DNA from: Chloroflexota bacterium
GTDB lineage: Bacteria; Chloroflexota; Anaerolineae; Anaerolineales; Villigracilaceae
Length of the DNA stretch: 39,700 nt
Reading direction: 5' to 3'
NCBI GenBank assembly: GCA_021796315.1
Contig: JAJYOH010000004.1
Location: 1-39,700 of the forward strand
Numbering within the stretch: position 1 is the first letter of the stretch; each line of letters begins with the position of its first letter. Of the stretch, positions 16,059 to 23,915 are shown in pieces. The position numbers were made by a program, and so were the translations under genes. A model generated the notes under the pieces. The model had not been told where the DNA came from and made no database searches. It saw nothing but the letters and a program-made list of their open reading frames with translations.

Positions 16059-16475
16059 GCCTGCCCATATTTAGGCTAGACAACTCCGCCCGATTAAGTC
16101 CAATCTGTGGATAACACGGCTGAAACTGTGGATAAGGCCTCTCGCCTGTGGATAGTACGCCCAGATGTTCGATAAATCAACTGAAAACCATCTAAAGTCG
16201 ACCCCCATATTTGGGAGCCAATATATGGATTCGACCAAGATATGGAAAGGTGTTTTTGACCCAGATTCAGCGTGGATTCTGTTCAAAGTTTGTCCACACC
16301 GCTCAAAGTCCGGAAAGAGGCTCTAAATCCAATATATGGTGAACAACAGATGTGATTATCCCTTCTATGTGCAAGAATCCTTTTATCCACACTATCCACA
16401 GCCCCTACTACAATTACTATAACCATATTCAACTAATAACTGGTTACTTGTTTTAAAGAACCAAAACACCTACAA
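16059..16475. other. Putative chromosomal replication origin (oriC)
   Basis: This non-coding stretch contains six DnaA boxes. On the left, three in one orientation read TGTGGATAA at 16106-16114 and 16127-16135 (both perfect) and TGTGGATAG at 16147-16155, spaced 20-21 bases, about two helical turns. On the right, three are in the opposite orientation: TTGTCCACA at 16290-16298, TTATCCACA at 16383-16391 (perfect) and the abutting CTATCCACA at 16392-16400. Two copies of CCAATATATGG (16218-16228, 16329-16339) lie between them. An AT-rich tract follows at 16406-16475. dnaN lies 2.5 kb to the right. DnaA boxes in this density are characteristic of bacterial origins. dnaA itself is not in the window. 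Confidence 0.85.
16383..16422 (+). promoter_or_regulatory. Candidate origin unwinding element: DnaA boxes, GC cluster, DnaA-trios
   Basis: Two head-to-tail DnaA boxes (16383-16391, 16392-16400) are followed by GCCCC and then the triplets CTA, CTA, CAA, TTA, CTA, TAA (16405-16422). In Bacillus subtilis the basal unwinding element has the same order, with trios that read 3'-GAT-type on the complementary strand. Four or five of the six triplets here fit that pattern. The strand-opening role is inferred from this resemblance. Confidence 0.7.
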
Positions 16476-16498
16476 TGAAAATGAACTCGGAGGCGTTC

Positions 16499-16972
16499 AT
16501 GAAACAGGATAAATTTCTGACGGGCATTTTGATTGGCATTGGTGTCTTGATCACTGTGGCGCTTATTGTTTTCTTTACACGACAGGATAAGCAGACTTAT
16601 ATTTCTGAAACCACGCCAGATGGAGTGGTTCATAATTACGTGTTAGCCCTGATTAATAAAGATTATCAAAAAGCGTACAGTTATTTGGCTGACCTTGATA
16701 ACAAGCCAACTTTTGATGCATTCCGCAAACCTTTTGCAACAGGTTCTCTATCGCCTCTCCAGGCGGGAATAAAAATTGGCAAGGTTGATATCACGGGCGA
16801 GGATGCAACTGTTGAAGTGAGCATGATCTATTCATCCAACGATCCATTTTCGACTGGTTACAACAACGTTGGTTCGGCACAGCTTGTGATGCAAAACGGT
16901 GCGTGGAAAATTTCGAATATGCCGGCCTATACTTTGTGGGATTACAGCTGGTATCAAACTCCGCCGAAATAG
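16499..16972 (+). CDS. Membrane-anchored NTF2-like protein
   Basis: About 157 residues. A single N-terminal transmembrane helix (FLTGILIGIGVLITVALIVFF) is followed by an extracytoplasmic domain. That domain begins DGVVHNYVLALINKDYQKAYSYL and ends with a strand-rich part (GSAQLVMQNGAWKISNMP), the layout of NTF2-like/DUF4878 domains. The frame is open from 16475, but ATG 16499 has GGAGG five bases upstream and is the better start. The role is unknown; such domains are often small ligand or protein-binding modules at the cell surface. It is 14 bases from the DUF5671 gene and is the first gene right of the putative origin. Confidence 0.75.
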   Translation: MKQDKFLTGILIGIGVLITVALIVFFTRQDKQTYISETTPDGVVHNYVLALINKDYQKAYSYLADLDNKPTFDAFRKPFATGSLSPLQAGIKIGKVDITGEDATVEVSMIYSSNDPFSTGYNNVGSAQLVMQNGAWKISNMPAYTLWDYSWYQTPPK

Positions 16973-16986
16973 AAGGATAACGTATC

Positions 16987-18888
16987 ATGAAAACCGTTCG
17001 CCGTTTGTACTTTTATTTGGTGGCATTGATCAGCCTGGAAGTTGTCCTGTGGGGCTTGATCAGTCTGCTGCGCTCGATCATTGACGAAACCGTTGGGGGC
17101 GGCGCCGAAGTATTGGCTGGGGCTTTGGCTTCGGTGCTTGTCGGTGTGCCGATCTTCCTCATCCATTGGTTATGGGCGCAACATTCATCGACTAAAGATG
17201 AAGAAGAGAAAATCGCCAGCCTGCGAGCCGTTTTTCTGTATGCCACTTTATTTGCAACTTTGATTCCTGTTGTTCAAAATTTGTTGGCGCTGATCGACCT
17301 CACTTTTATTTCAGCCGTTCATCTTACTGTCGAGCGTGCCCTTATCGGCGGCTCGCAAACCATCCCCGATAACCTCATCGCCATTCTGATGAATGGTTTG
17401 GTTGCTGTCTATTTTTGGAATATCCTGCGCGGCGAGTGGAAGACTTTACCGTCCAAAGATAATTTTTCGGATATCCGCAGGCTTTATCGTTATCTCTGGA
17501 TGCTTTACAGCCTGTTGATGGTCATCTTTGGAGCACAACAGGTTTTGCGATTTATGTTCAATGTGCCATCCGATGTTTTGGGCGCCATCGGACGTGAGAC
17601 TCTGATCAACGGCCTGTCCCTGCTTGTGGTTGGGACTCCGATCTGGTTCTTCTCGTGGCGCATCATTCAGGACTCTTTGGCGGACGCGGCAGAAAAAGAG
17701 TCGAATCTACGCCTCGGCATTCTATACATCCTTGCCCTGGGCGGGGTCATCACCGTGCTGACGACTTCGTCCATGTTGGTTAACCTTGTTGTCACAAAAA
17801 TGCTCGGCGCGGATATTTCCACTCCTGACTTCCTCCAGCAGATTGGAAATGTTATTTCTGTCGGCGTTCCGTTGGGCGCAGTCTGGGCGTATTACGGACA
17901 TTGGTTAACGCGTCACATCGAATCGGTTGGCGATTCTGTCCGTCGAGCCGGGATGAAGCGCGTATATTTTTATATCCTGTCCGCGTTGGGATTGGGCGGC
18001 GCATTCATTGGCGTTTTCACGCTAATTAAATACATGATCGATTTTCTAACAGGCGGACAGAGTTTAATGGGTGCTGACGTCTTGCGCAATGAGCTGGCTT
18101 TGGCTATTTCTCTGCTGGCGGCCTGGCTTCCGCTCTGGCTGCTGACCTGGCGCCCGATGCAGGCTGAAACTTTTGCAAAAAATGAAGCTGGCGATCACGC
18201 GCGCCAGTCCATTATTCGGCGCGTCTATTTGTATTTGATTATCTTCACTGGCGTGATCGGTGGAATGGCTTCGGCGGTGGCGCTGGTTTTTCAATTGATT
18301 CGGGTTTTGCTGACGGGACAAACTGATAATACATTTCTCTCGACAGTGCTGAATGATTTTCAAGCATTGGTTTTGTTCGCAATCTTGCTGGTTTATCATC
18401 TGATGGTCATGCGCCGTGATGGCTTGTCCACAGCGGACGCATTATCCGCCAAGCAAAGTCAATTCAAAGTGTTGGTGGTGGATTCAGGAGATGGTTTTGG
18501 AGAGTCGGTTCGAGCTGCGTTGAAAAAGTTTGCATCGAACGTGCCTGTGACGATTGCTTCTGCTGCTGAAAGACCCTCAGAGAAAGTTGATGCAATGATT
18601 GTCAGTGGCAGCCTGGCGGTGAATGCCCCAGAGTGGGTTGGCTCATTTAGCGGAAGCCGCATCATCGTCCCGAATGAGGCGAAGGGTTTGATCTGGGCTG
18701 GGGGAGTGAGCAGACAATCAATCCAACAGGCGGCGCAGGCAGTGCGTCAACTGGCAGAAGGTCAGGAAGTGCGTCAGCAATCAGGCAACTCGGCGTGGAC
18801 GATTGTGATTTATGTCGCCGCGGTTTTGTTTGGCCTGCAGTTTTTATTCCTGCTTCTTGCGTTTGGCATCTCATTGGTCGCCCAATAA
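16987..18888 (+). CDS. Multi-pass DUF5671 membrane protein
   Basis: A 633-residue integral membrane protein built of repeated DUF5671-type units. Each unit starts with a basic-aromatic motif and a long hydrophobic pair: VRRLYFYLVALISL (residue 4), IRRLYRYLWMLYSL (about 165), MKRVYFYILSALGL (about 325) and IRRVYLYLIIFTGV (about 408), with less regular half-units between. Residues about 495-590 are soluble and start FKVLVVDSGDGFGESVRAALKKF, which resembles a degenerate receiver-like Rossmann strand. A last transmembrane helix closes the protein. No catalytic motif is evident and the function is unknown. It is followed by a strong terminator. Confidence 0.8.
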   Translation: MKTVRRLYFYLVALISLEVVLWGLISLLRSIIDETVGGGAEVLAGALASVLVGVPIFLIHWLWAQHSSTKDEEEKIASLRAVFLYATLFATLIPVVQNLLALIDLTFISAVHLTVERALIGGSQTIPDNLIAILMNGLVAVYFWNILRGEWKTLPSKDNFSDIRRLYRYLWMLYSLLMVIFGAQQVLRFMFNVPSDVLGAIGRETLINGLSLLVVGTPIWFFSWRIIQDSLADAAEKESNLRLGILYILALGGVITVLTTSSMLVNLVVTKMLGADISTPDFLQQIGNVISVGVPLGAVWAYYGHWLTRHIESVGDSVRRAGMKRVYFYILSALGLGGAFIGVFTLIKYMIDFLTGGQSLMGADVLRNELALAISLLAAWLPLWLLTWRPMQAETFAKNEAGDHARQSIIRRVYLYLIIFTGVIGGMASAVALVFQLIRVLLTGQTDNTFLSTVLNDFQALVLFAILLVYHLMVMRRDGLSTADALSAKQSQFKVLVVDSGDGFGESVRAALKKFASNVPVTIASAAERPSEKVDAMIVSGSLAVNAPEWVGSFSGSRIIVPNEAKGLIWAGGVSRQSIQQAAQAVRQLAEGQEVRQQSGNSAWTIVIYVAAVLFGLQFLFLLLAFGISLVAQ

Positions 18889-18903
18889 ATTCTGAAGAGC
18901 CAA

Positions 18904-18937
18904 AAGACACGCCTAAAAATGGCGTGTCTTTTTATTT
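18904..18937 (+). terminator. Intrinsic terminator after the DUF5671 gene
   Basis: A perfect 10-bp stem (AAGACACGCC/GGCGTGTCTT) with a 7-base A-rich loop leads into TTTATTT, 15 bases after the stop codon. It isolates the membrane-protein operon from dnaN. Confidence 0.92.
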
Positions 18938-18986
18938 AATGATGTAAAATGGCAGTGTATTCAGCAATTATCGTAGGAGAGGAACC

Positions 18987-20120
18987 ATGAAAGTCACTGT
19001 CCTTCAAGAGAATCTGGCCCACGGACTGAGCATTGTGTCTCGTGCAGTTTCGCCGCGCAGTACGTTGCCAGTCTTGGCGAATGTGTTGATCGCTTCAGAT
19101 GAGGGCCGTTTGCGCCTGTCTGCGACCAATCTTGAGCTTGGCATCACGTGTTGGATTCCGGCGCGCATCGAGCAGGAAGGTTCGACCACTGTGCCTTCGC
19201 GCACATTTTCTGATTTGGTCAATGCTTTGCCCGCCGATCAGGTAATGCTTTCGCTCGATGCTCAAACGCAGACTTTGAACGTGCGCGGCGGAACATCGAC
19301 GAATGATATCAAGGGCATCGATGCGCAGGAATTTCCTCCGGTTCCGGTCCCGGACCTGGAAGGGGCTGTCCAATTAAATGTCGGCGACTTCCGCGAGATG
19401 GTTCAGCAGGTAGCTTTTGCCGCTTCGACGGATGAAGCCCGCCCGGTGTTGATGGGCGTGTTGGTCCAGGTTGAAAAAGATAAATTGACGATGGCCGCCG
19501 CAGACGGGTTTAGACTCTCTGTCCGCAAAGCGGTTTTATCCACACCCGCGCCTACTCCGCTGACTGCGATCATTCCGGCGCGCGCCCTGACCGAATTGGC
19601 GCGTGTTGCAACGGACGGCGAAGAACCGATCTACATGGTTTTGCCAAAAGGACGCGGCCAGGTTTTGTTCCGCGTCAAAGATGTGGAAGTTGTCTCGCAA
19701 TTGATCGATGGAACTTTCCCCGATTATCAACAAATCATCCCACGCAAATATACTTCGCGCACATTGGTTTCAACGGCCTCATTGCTCAAGGCCTGCAAAC
19801 AGGCAGAGATTTTTGCACGCGAGGGTTCAAATGTAGCGCGATTGAATATCAAGTCTTCGAACGGTGAGTTACAACCCAGCGAAGTTGAAATTTCCGCTAC
19901 TTCTGAAGAGACTGGCAAGAACGAGACCATTGTCGAAGCGACGGTGGATGGCAGCGGCGTGCTGATCGCTTTCAATGTAAAGTTCCTGCGTGAGGCGCTG
20001 GAAATTATCAAGACGCCGAATGTCGCATTGGAAACATCCGCGCCGAATGCACCGGGCGTGGTACGCCCGGTCGGCGATGAGCAATTCCTGCACGTCATCA
20101 TGCCGATGCATCTGGGCTAA
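18987..20120 (+). CDS. dnaN: DNA polymerase III beta subunit (sliding clamp)
   Basis: A 377-residue DnaN, the normal length. The opening MKVTVLQENLAHGLSIVSRAVSPRSTLPVLANVLI is characteristic. The three clamp domains can be followed through FSDLVNALPADQVML, FREMVQQVAFAASTDEARPVLMGV, FRLSVRKAVL, LIDGTFPDYQQIIPRKY and the C-terminal HVIMPMHLG. The protein forms the dimeric ring that tethers DNA polymerase III to DNA. The start has GGAGAGG at a good distance. It is a single-gene unit between two terminators and lies 2.5 kb from the putative origin, the kind of location dnaN commonly has. Confidence 0.97.
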   Translation: MKVTVLQENLAHGLSIVSRAVSPRSTLPVLANVLIASDEGRLRLSATNLELGITCWIPARIEQEGSTTVPSRTFSDLVNALPADQVMLSLDAQTQTLNVRGGTSTNDIKGIDAQEFPPVPVPDLEGAVQLNVGDFREMVQQVAFAASTDEARPVLMGVLVQVEKDKLTMAAADGFRLSVRKAVLSTPAPTPLTAIIPARALTELARVATDGEEPIYMVLPKGRGQVLFRVKDVEVVSQLIDGTFPDYQQIIPRKYTSRTLVSTASLLKACKQAEIFAREGSNVARLNIKSSNGELQPSEVEISATSEETGKNETIVEATVDGSGVLIAFNVKFLREALEIIKTPNVALETSAPNAPGVVRPVGDEQFLHVIMPMHLG

Positions 20121-20140
20121 ACGTTATAAGTTGAATATTG

Positions 20141-20178
20141 AAAAAGAAGCGGCGACAAATTTGTCGCCGCTTCTTTTT
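20141..20178. terminator. Bidirectional terminator between dnaN and the histidine kinase gene
   Basis: A perfect 38-base palindrome: 19-base arms of A-tract, then AAGAAGCGGCGACAAA-type sequence, ending in TTTTT. A-tract and T-tract on both sides let it stop transcription from both convergent genes. It overlaps the first base or two of the kinase stop codon. Confidence 0.92.
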
Positions 20179-21421
20179 ATGCTTTTGGAAGCAGCACCTT
20201 GAAGATGGAACCTTTACCCTCACCATCGGACTCAGCCCAGATCATTCCTCCCTGTGCCTCGATTAGGCCTTTGGTGATGGTCAGACCCAACCCTAGTCCG
20301 CCATAGCGGCGAGTGTTAGGCGGTTCGATTTGATAAAACGCATCGAATATTTTTTGCAGCTTATTGGCTGGAATACCGACACCCTGGTCCTGCACCCATG
20401 CCATGATACGGTCTCCCTGCTGTGCCGCACCGATGGTGATCTCACTTTCTGGATGCGAAAAATGGATGGCGTTATTAAGCAGATTAACAAAAGCAGTTAC
20501 AAGTTTGTCCGGGTCAACTTGAACCAAAATAGGTCGATCTTGAAAAGCAAAGATGATTTTTTGTTCCTTGGCAGATGCAATTCCTTTGATCTCGTCGCAG
20601 GCAGATTTTAGTATCTCTTGAATGGCGGCTTTTTGCAGTTTGATCACCATCCGGCCTTCAGTTTCCAGCATGGTCAGATTGGTCATATCTTCGACCAGAG
20701 AACGCATTTGCAGGGCTGCATTTAACACATGTTGAGCGTGCTCGGATAAATCTCCTTTTGCATCTTCACGCAGGAACGAAGCATATCCGATGATGATGCC
20801 AAGGGGAGTCCGTAGTTCGTGACTGGCGAGGGACAGGAAATTACTTTTTAGCTGATCTGCTTCCTTTACTTTTTGTAACGCTTGTTTTGTCGTTGCCAGC
20901 AATTGCGCGTTGTTGATGGCGATTGCGGCGTGAGTCCCAATTACGGACAGGATTGTTTCATCCCGATCGGTAAAACCCCCGCTGTGTTTATTGACCGCTT
21001 CGATCACGCCTACGACGCGGTCTTTGATCAACATGGGAACGCCGATGAGGGTTTTTACATTGAAATGGATATGTTCAGAAACAAGAGAATAATGCCGCGG
21101 GTCCTGTTTTACATTGTTTATGATGACGGAGCGGTTCGTGCGAAAAATGATTCCGGCCAGGCTGTCCTCGATGGGCACCGGGACTTCGGCCAGCTTTTTC
21201 GGGTCGGACCCGGTTGCGGCGGCGAAGTAGAGGCGTGGTCGCTTCTCGTCATAAAGCAAAATCGAAACAGCCTCACAATCCAATAGCTCAGCCGCAGTGC
21301 TGATGATGAGTTGGAGCAGGGCGCCCGGATCAAGAGTCGAATTGAGCGTTACGCTTAACGTAACGAGGCGCTTGAGTTGTTCATTGCGCTGTTCAAGGTC
21401 ACGGGTGGATTCGTCTGGCAT
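20177..21421 (-). CDS. GAF-domain sensor histidine kinase
   Basis: A 414-residue soluble kinase. A short coiled coil (residues 5-20) leads to a GAF domain at about 32-172 (LLDCEAVSILLYDEKRPRL ... LIGVPMLIKDRVVGVIEAVNK). The HisKA box is SHELRTPLG with phospho-acceptor His201. The HATPase domain has N-box NLLNNAIHFS, G1 DQGVGIP, an F-box near FDAFYQIEP, and G2 GLGLGLTITKGLIE. There are no membrane segments, so it senses a cytoplasmic ligand through GAF. No response regulator lies next to it, making it an orphan kinase. A promoter with -10 only six bases from the ATG suggests a leaderless mRNA. Confidence 0.93.
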   Translation of the reverse strand: MPDESTRDLEQRNEQLKRLVTLSVTLNSTLDPGALLQLIISTAAELLDCEAVSILLYDEKRPRLYFAAATGSDPKKLAEVPVPIEDSLAGIIFRTNRSVIINNVKQDPRHYSLVSEHIHFNVKTLIGVPMLIKDRVVGVIEAVNKHSGGFTDRDETILSVIGTHAAIAINNAQLLATTKQALQKVKEADQLKSNFLSLASHELRTPLGIIIGYASFLREDAKGDLSEHAQHVLNAALQMRSLVEDMTNLTMLETEGRMVIKLQKAAIQEILKSACDEIKGIASAKEQKIIFAFQDRPILVQVDPDKLVTAFVNLLNNAIHFSHPESEITIGAAQQGDRIMAWVQDQGVGIPANKLQKIFDAFYQIEPPNTRRYGGLGLGLTITKGLIEAQGGMIWAESDGEGKGSIFKVLLPKA

Positions 21422-21427
21422 GTATAA

Positions 21428-21456
21428 AGTGTACTGAATTTACGAATGATTCGCAA
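21428..21456 (-). promoter_or_regulatory. Promoter of the histidine kinase gene, leaderless geometry
   Basis: On the minus strand TTGCGA (21456-21451), a 17-base spacer and TACACT (21433-21428) form a plausible promoter. The -10 ends six bases before the ATG, so transcription would start at about the first codon. There is no Shine-Dalgarno. Confidence 0.55.
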
Positions 21457-21468
21457 TCTGTATCTATA

Positions 21469-21482
21469 AGAACATATGTTCT
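21469..21482. promoter_or_regulatory. Perfect 14-base palindrome upstream of the kinase promoter
   Basis: AGAACATATGTTCT is a perfect palindrome matching GAAC-N4-GTTC, the core of the Gram-positive type LexA box. It lies about 12 bases upstream of the -35 of the histidine kinase promoter, a position more usual for an activator than a repressor. The binding protein is unknown. Confidence 0.5.
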
Positions 21483-21573
21483 GTTCTCAAGAAAGACAAA
21501 AGGAAACTCAAACTGAGCCTATAGTTAAGACGCGGCATTCCCATAGTACTATTCCTTCTGTGATATCGGCCTC

Positions 21574-22365
21574 CTATAGTGCGAGCAAAACATGCAAGAC
21601 TATGTCTGCAGAAAAATGTGAGAGCATCGCTGATTCGAGTCCATATTTTGTGTATAAGTAACCAGTGCAAACGCCGACCAGCCCATTCAATACAATGGCG
21701 CGCGTGATGACGAGTGGAGTGAGCGGTAGAAGTACAGAAGTAGCTGGCAAGTGTCCAAGCCCAAATAATACTGCAGCCAATATATTTGCAGTCCAAAATA
21801 CAGCTATAGTGGGTTTACCTTCGGCTGTCTTGCTTACGAATTTACCAAGCCAAACCAGAACCGACATGACACACAGCCGCAGCAAAACCTCTTCATCGAT
21901 GCCTCCATAAAACGAGGCCAGCAATCCCTTCCATGCGGCCGGCTGAGAAGTTTGCAAATTAAGAGCCTGGGCTTTATCTCCCAACTCTGCTCTGAGAACG
22001 GGACCAAATCCATAAACGTCAATCGCAACGACTATAGCTGATGCCACCACACCAATAATGATGCTGGGAAGAATCATCGCTTTGACTTTATCGCCTATCG
22101 ACTCTCCATTCAATTTTGTCTCAAGAATCGGTAATCCCAGGCCAACCCGATTGGCCGCGGCCAATCCGATAAGAATAGCAATGGCGAATATAACGATGTT
22201 CTGAATTACCTGGACGGCGATCAGCAATGGAAGCGGCATCGGTAACTTCACTTGAGCAAGCATTGCGGATTGTAGTGCCAGGGAATATGGAAGAATGGCG
22301 ATTACTCCCAAGATGCATGCGGCTAACAATATCCAGAAGATTTTCCAATTGAAGGGCTTGTTCAT
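21574..22365 (-). CDS. CPBP-family intramembrane metalloprotease
   Basis: A 263-residue membrane protein with about seven or eight hydrophobic helices. The CPBP/Abi motifs are present: EExxxR as EEVLLR (Glu158, Glu159, Arg163), a second motif with His205 (FGLGHLP), and a third with His250 (SHFSADIVLH, Asp254). These residues bind the catalytic metal in the family, which includes Rce1 and bacterial Abi proteins involved in maturation or immunity of peptides and in protein trafficking. The substrate is unknown. No bacteriocin-like gene was seen nearby. It lies 28 bases downstream of the slipin gene on the same strand, so it could be cotranscribed with gntR-slipin. Confidence 0.88.
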   Translation of the reverse strand: MNKPFNWKIFWILLAACILGVIAILPYSLALQSAMLAQVKLPMPLPLLIAVQVIQNIVIFAIAILIGLAAANRVGLGLPILETKLNGESIGDKVKAMILPSIIIGVVASAIVVAIDVYGFGPVLRAELGDKAQALNLQTSQPAAWKGLLASFYGGIDEEVLLRLCVMSVLVWLGKFVSKTAEGKPTIAVFWTANILAAVLFGLGHLPATSVLLPLTPLVITRAIVLNGLVGVCTGYLYTKYGLESAMLSHFSADIVLHVLLAL

Positions 22366-22392
22366 CCAATACTCCGTTTCACGTGAAACCGG

Positions 22393-23334
22393 CTACTTAT
22401 CTTTTGGTGCGTTATTCTGCGCCAGGGAAATCATGCCGCTGAGACCGCCCAGATTCATCGTATCGACAGCCGACGATGGCACGATAACCAATGCGCCTTT
22501 TTCCTTCAGGCCTTCGAATAACATATTCATAGCGCGTAAATGCAGCGCTGTTGGGTTGTCGACATAAGACTTGGATGCTTCAGAAAAGGATGCGGCAATT
22601 TGTTTTTCGGATTCGCCCAAGATCACGCGTGCCTGGCGCTCGCGTTCGGCCTGTGCCTGGCGGGACATGGCATCTTCAAGATCCTGCGGAATGACAATAT
22701 CGCGGATTTCGACCGACTGGACCGTCACGCCCCAGGGCGTAGTGCGTTCGTCGATAATGCGCTGAAGTTCCTCGTCAATTGCCGAGCGGCCCACCAGAAT
22801 ATCGGCCAGCATCATGCGTCCAATGATGTCGCGTAGAGCGGTTTGAGCAGCCCAGGAAATCGCGGCTTTGTAATCTTCCACTTCCAGCGCCGCCTTTTCG
22901 GCATCCCAAACGACCCAGAACAACACGGCATCCACATCCACCGGCACAGTATCCTTTGTCAGTGTTTTTTCCGCCGAGAACGGTGTCACCATTACGCGTC
23001 CATCGATCCAGGTTGTGACTGCGTCAAAAATCGGAATGATCCAAAACAGACCTGGACCGCGCAACCCATAAAATTTTCCCAGCCGCAGAACAACGGCTTT
23101 TTCCCATTGCGAAGCCACTTTGAGCGCAAACAAAATATACACACCGATTAGTGTCCAGCCTAGAACCCAAGTGCCGATCAATGTATCACTTGTACGTCCA
23201 TTCATAAGGATTGTGCCTAATATGGCAACAATCAGGAATATGCCGAATAAAGCACCTGCGATTGTGGCGATATGTTGATCTGCTTGTCTGGCCTTTTTTC
23301 GATCGATCACATTTTGAATAAGATTTGTTTTCAT
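22393..23334 (-). CDS. Slipin (stomatin/SPFH-domain membrane protein)
   Basis: A 313-residue SPFH/Band 7 protein. Two N-terminal hydrophobic segments at about 22-70 (IAGALFGIFLIVAILGTIL and a second) anchor it. The SPFH domain runs from about 75 to 215 and includes EKAVVLRLGKFYGLRGPGLFWIIP, VDVDAVLFWVV and WGVTVQSVEIRDIVIPQDL, the last a stomatin hallmark. A coiled coil (MSRQAQAERERQARVILGESEKQIAA) drives oligomerisation. Slipins organise membrane microdomains. No NfeD partner is adjacent. It is 18 bases after the GntR gene and likely cotranscribed with it. Confidence 0.9.
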   Translation of the reverse strand: MKTNLIQNVIDRKKARQADQHIATIAGALFGIFLIVAILGTILMNGRTSDTLIGTWVLGWTLIGVYILFALKVASQWEKAVVLRLGKFYGLRGPGLFWIIPIFDAVTTWIDGRVMVTPFSAEKTLTKDTVPVDVDAVLFWVVWDAEKAALEVEDYKAAISWAAQTALRDIIGRMMLADILVGRSAIDEELQRIIDERTTPWGVTVQSVEIRDIVIPQDLEDAMSRQAQAERERQARVILGESEKQIAASFSEASKSYVDNPTALHLRAMNMLFEGLKEKGALVIVPSSAVDTMNLGGLSGMISLAQNNAPKDK

Positions 23335-23352
23335 GATATTCTCCTTTACAGA

Positions 23353-23775
23353 TTATTTTGTGTCTTTGTCTTCCGCTTCTTTCCACGACTTCAATTGGTC
23401 GCTGACCATTTGACTTATTTCTCGCCCTGAGAATCCCAGCCGTGTTGCTTCACTGATGTAACGCCGGGCCAGCGCTTCGAGCGATTCGCGGCGCAGGCGT
23501 TCACTTACTTCCGGCGGCGGAATCTCCAGAATGTATGTTCCGCGTCCTTGTTGTGTGGAGATAATGCGATCTTCATCCAGCAAACGATAGGCTCGTGCCA
23601 CAGTGTTGAAGTTGACGCGTAATTCCTCAGCCAATGAGCGGACCGTCGGTAATTGGTCTCCCGGCTTCAGGGTTCCGGAAGCGATGTGGTGTTGTATCTG
23701 TTCCACGATTTGAATGTAGATCGGCAATCCAGAATGAAAATCAAGTTGAAGGTTGAATTTGCGTTTTGTTGTCAT
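23353..23775 (-). CDS. GntR-family regulator, YtrA-like
   Basis: A 140-residue regulator with a GntR winged helix at residues about 15-82 (IYIQIVEQIQHHIASGTLKPGDQLPTVRSLAEELRVNFNTVARAYRLLDEDRIISTQQGRGTYI) and a short C-terminal helical tail instead of an effector domain. This marks the YtrA subfamily, which usually represses its own operon of membrane or transport genes. The downstream slipin gene starts 18 bases later. A strong promoter with an overlapping inverted repeat lies immediately upstream, supporting autoregulation. Confidence 0.9.
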   Translation of the reverse strand: MTTKRKFNLQLDFHSGLPIYIQIVEQIQHHIASGTLKPGDQLPTVRSLAEELRVNFNTVARAYRLLDEDRIISTQQGRGTYILEIPPPEVSERLRRESLEALARRYISEATRLGFSGREISQMVSDQLKSWKEAEDKDTK

Positions 23776-23778
23776 AGT

Positions 23779-23829
23779 TGTATCATTGTATCAATGTAAT
23801 AATTGTATGCTAATCAATCCTTTTGTCAA
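23779..23829 (-). promoter_or_regulatory. Promoter and operator of the gntR-slipin operon
   Basis: On the minus strand TTGACA (23829-23824), a 16-base spacer and TACAAT (23807-23802) form a near-consensus promoter. Just downstream of the -10, at 23784-23796, is the inverted repeat CATTG-TAT-CAATG, flanked by further TTGTAT copies. A repressor there would block the transcription start, consistent with YtrA-type autoregulation. Confidence 0.7.
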
Positions 23830-23915
23830 GGGGAGAATAGCCTCGTGTTCCGCTAGTCAATCATGCCTTATTAGGCGTGGTAGAATCCAACCGCAAATAC
23901 GATAAGGAGATAGAT

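Noticed and set aside
16071..16286. Minus-strand frame across the putative origin
   Set aside because: 71 codons with no ribosome site and no recognisable family. The stretch is better explained by DnaA boxes.
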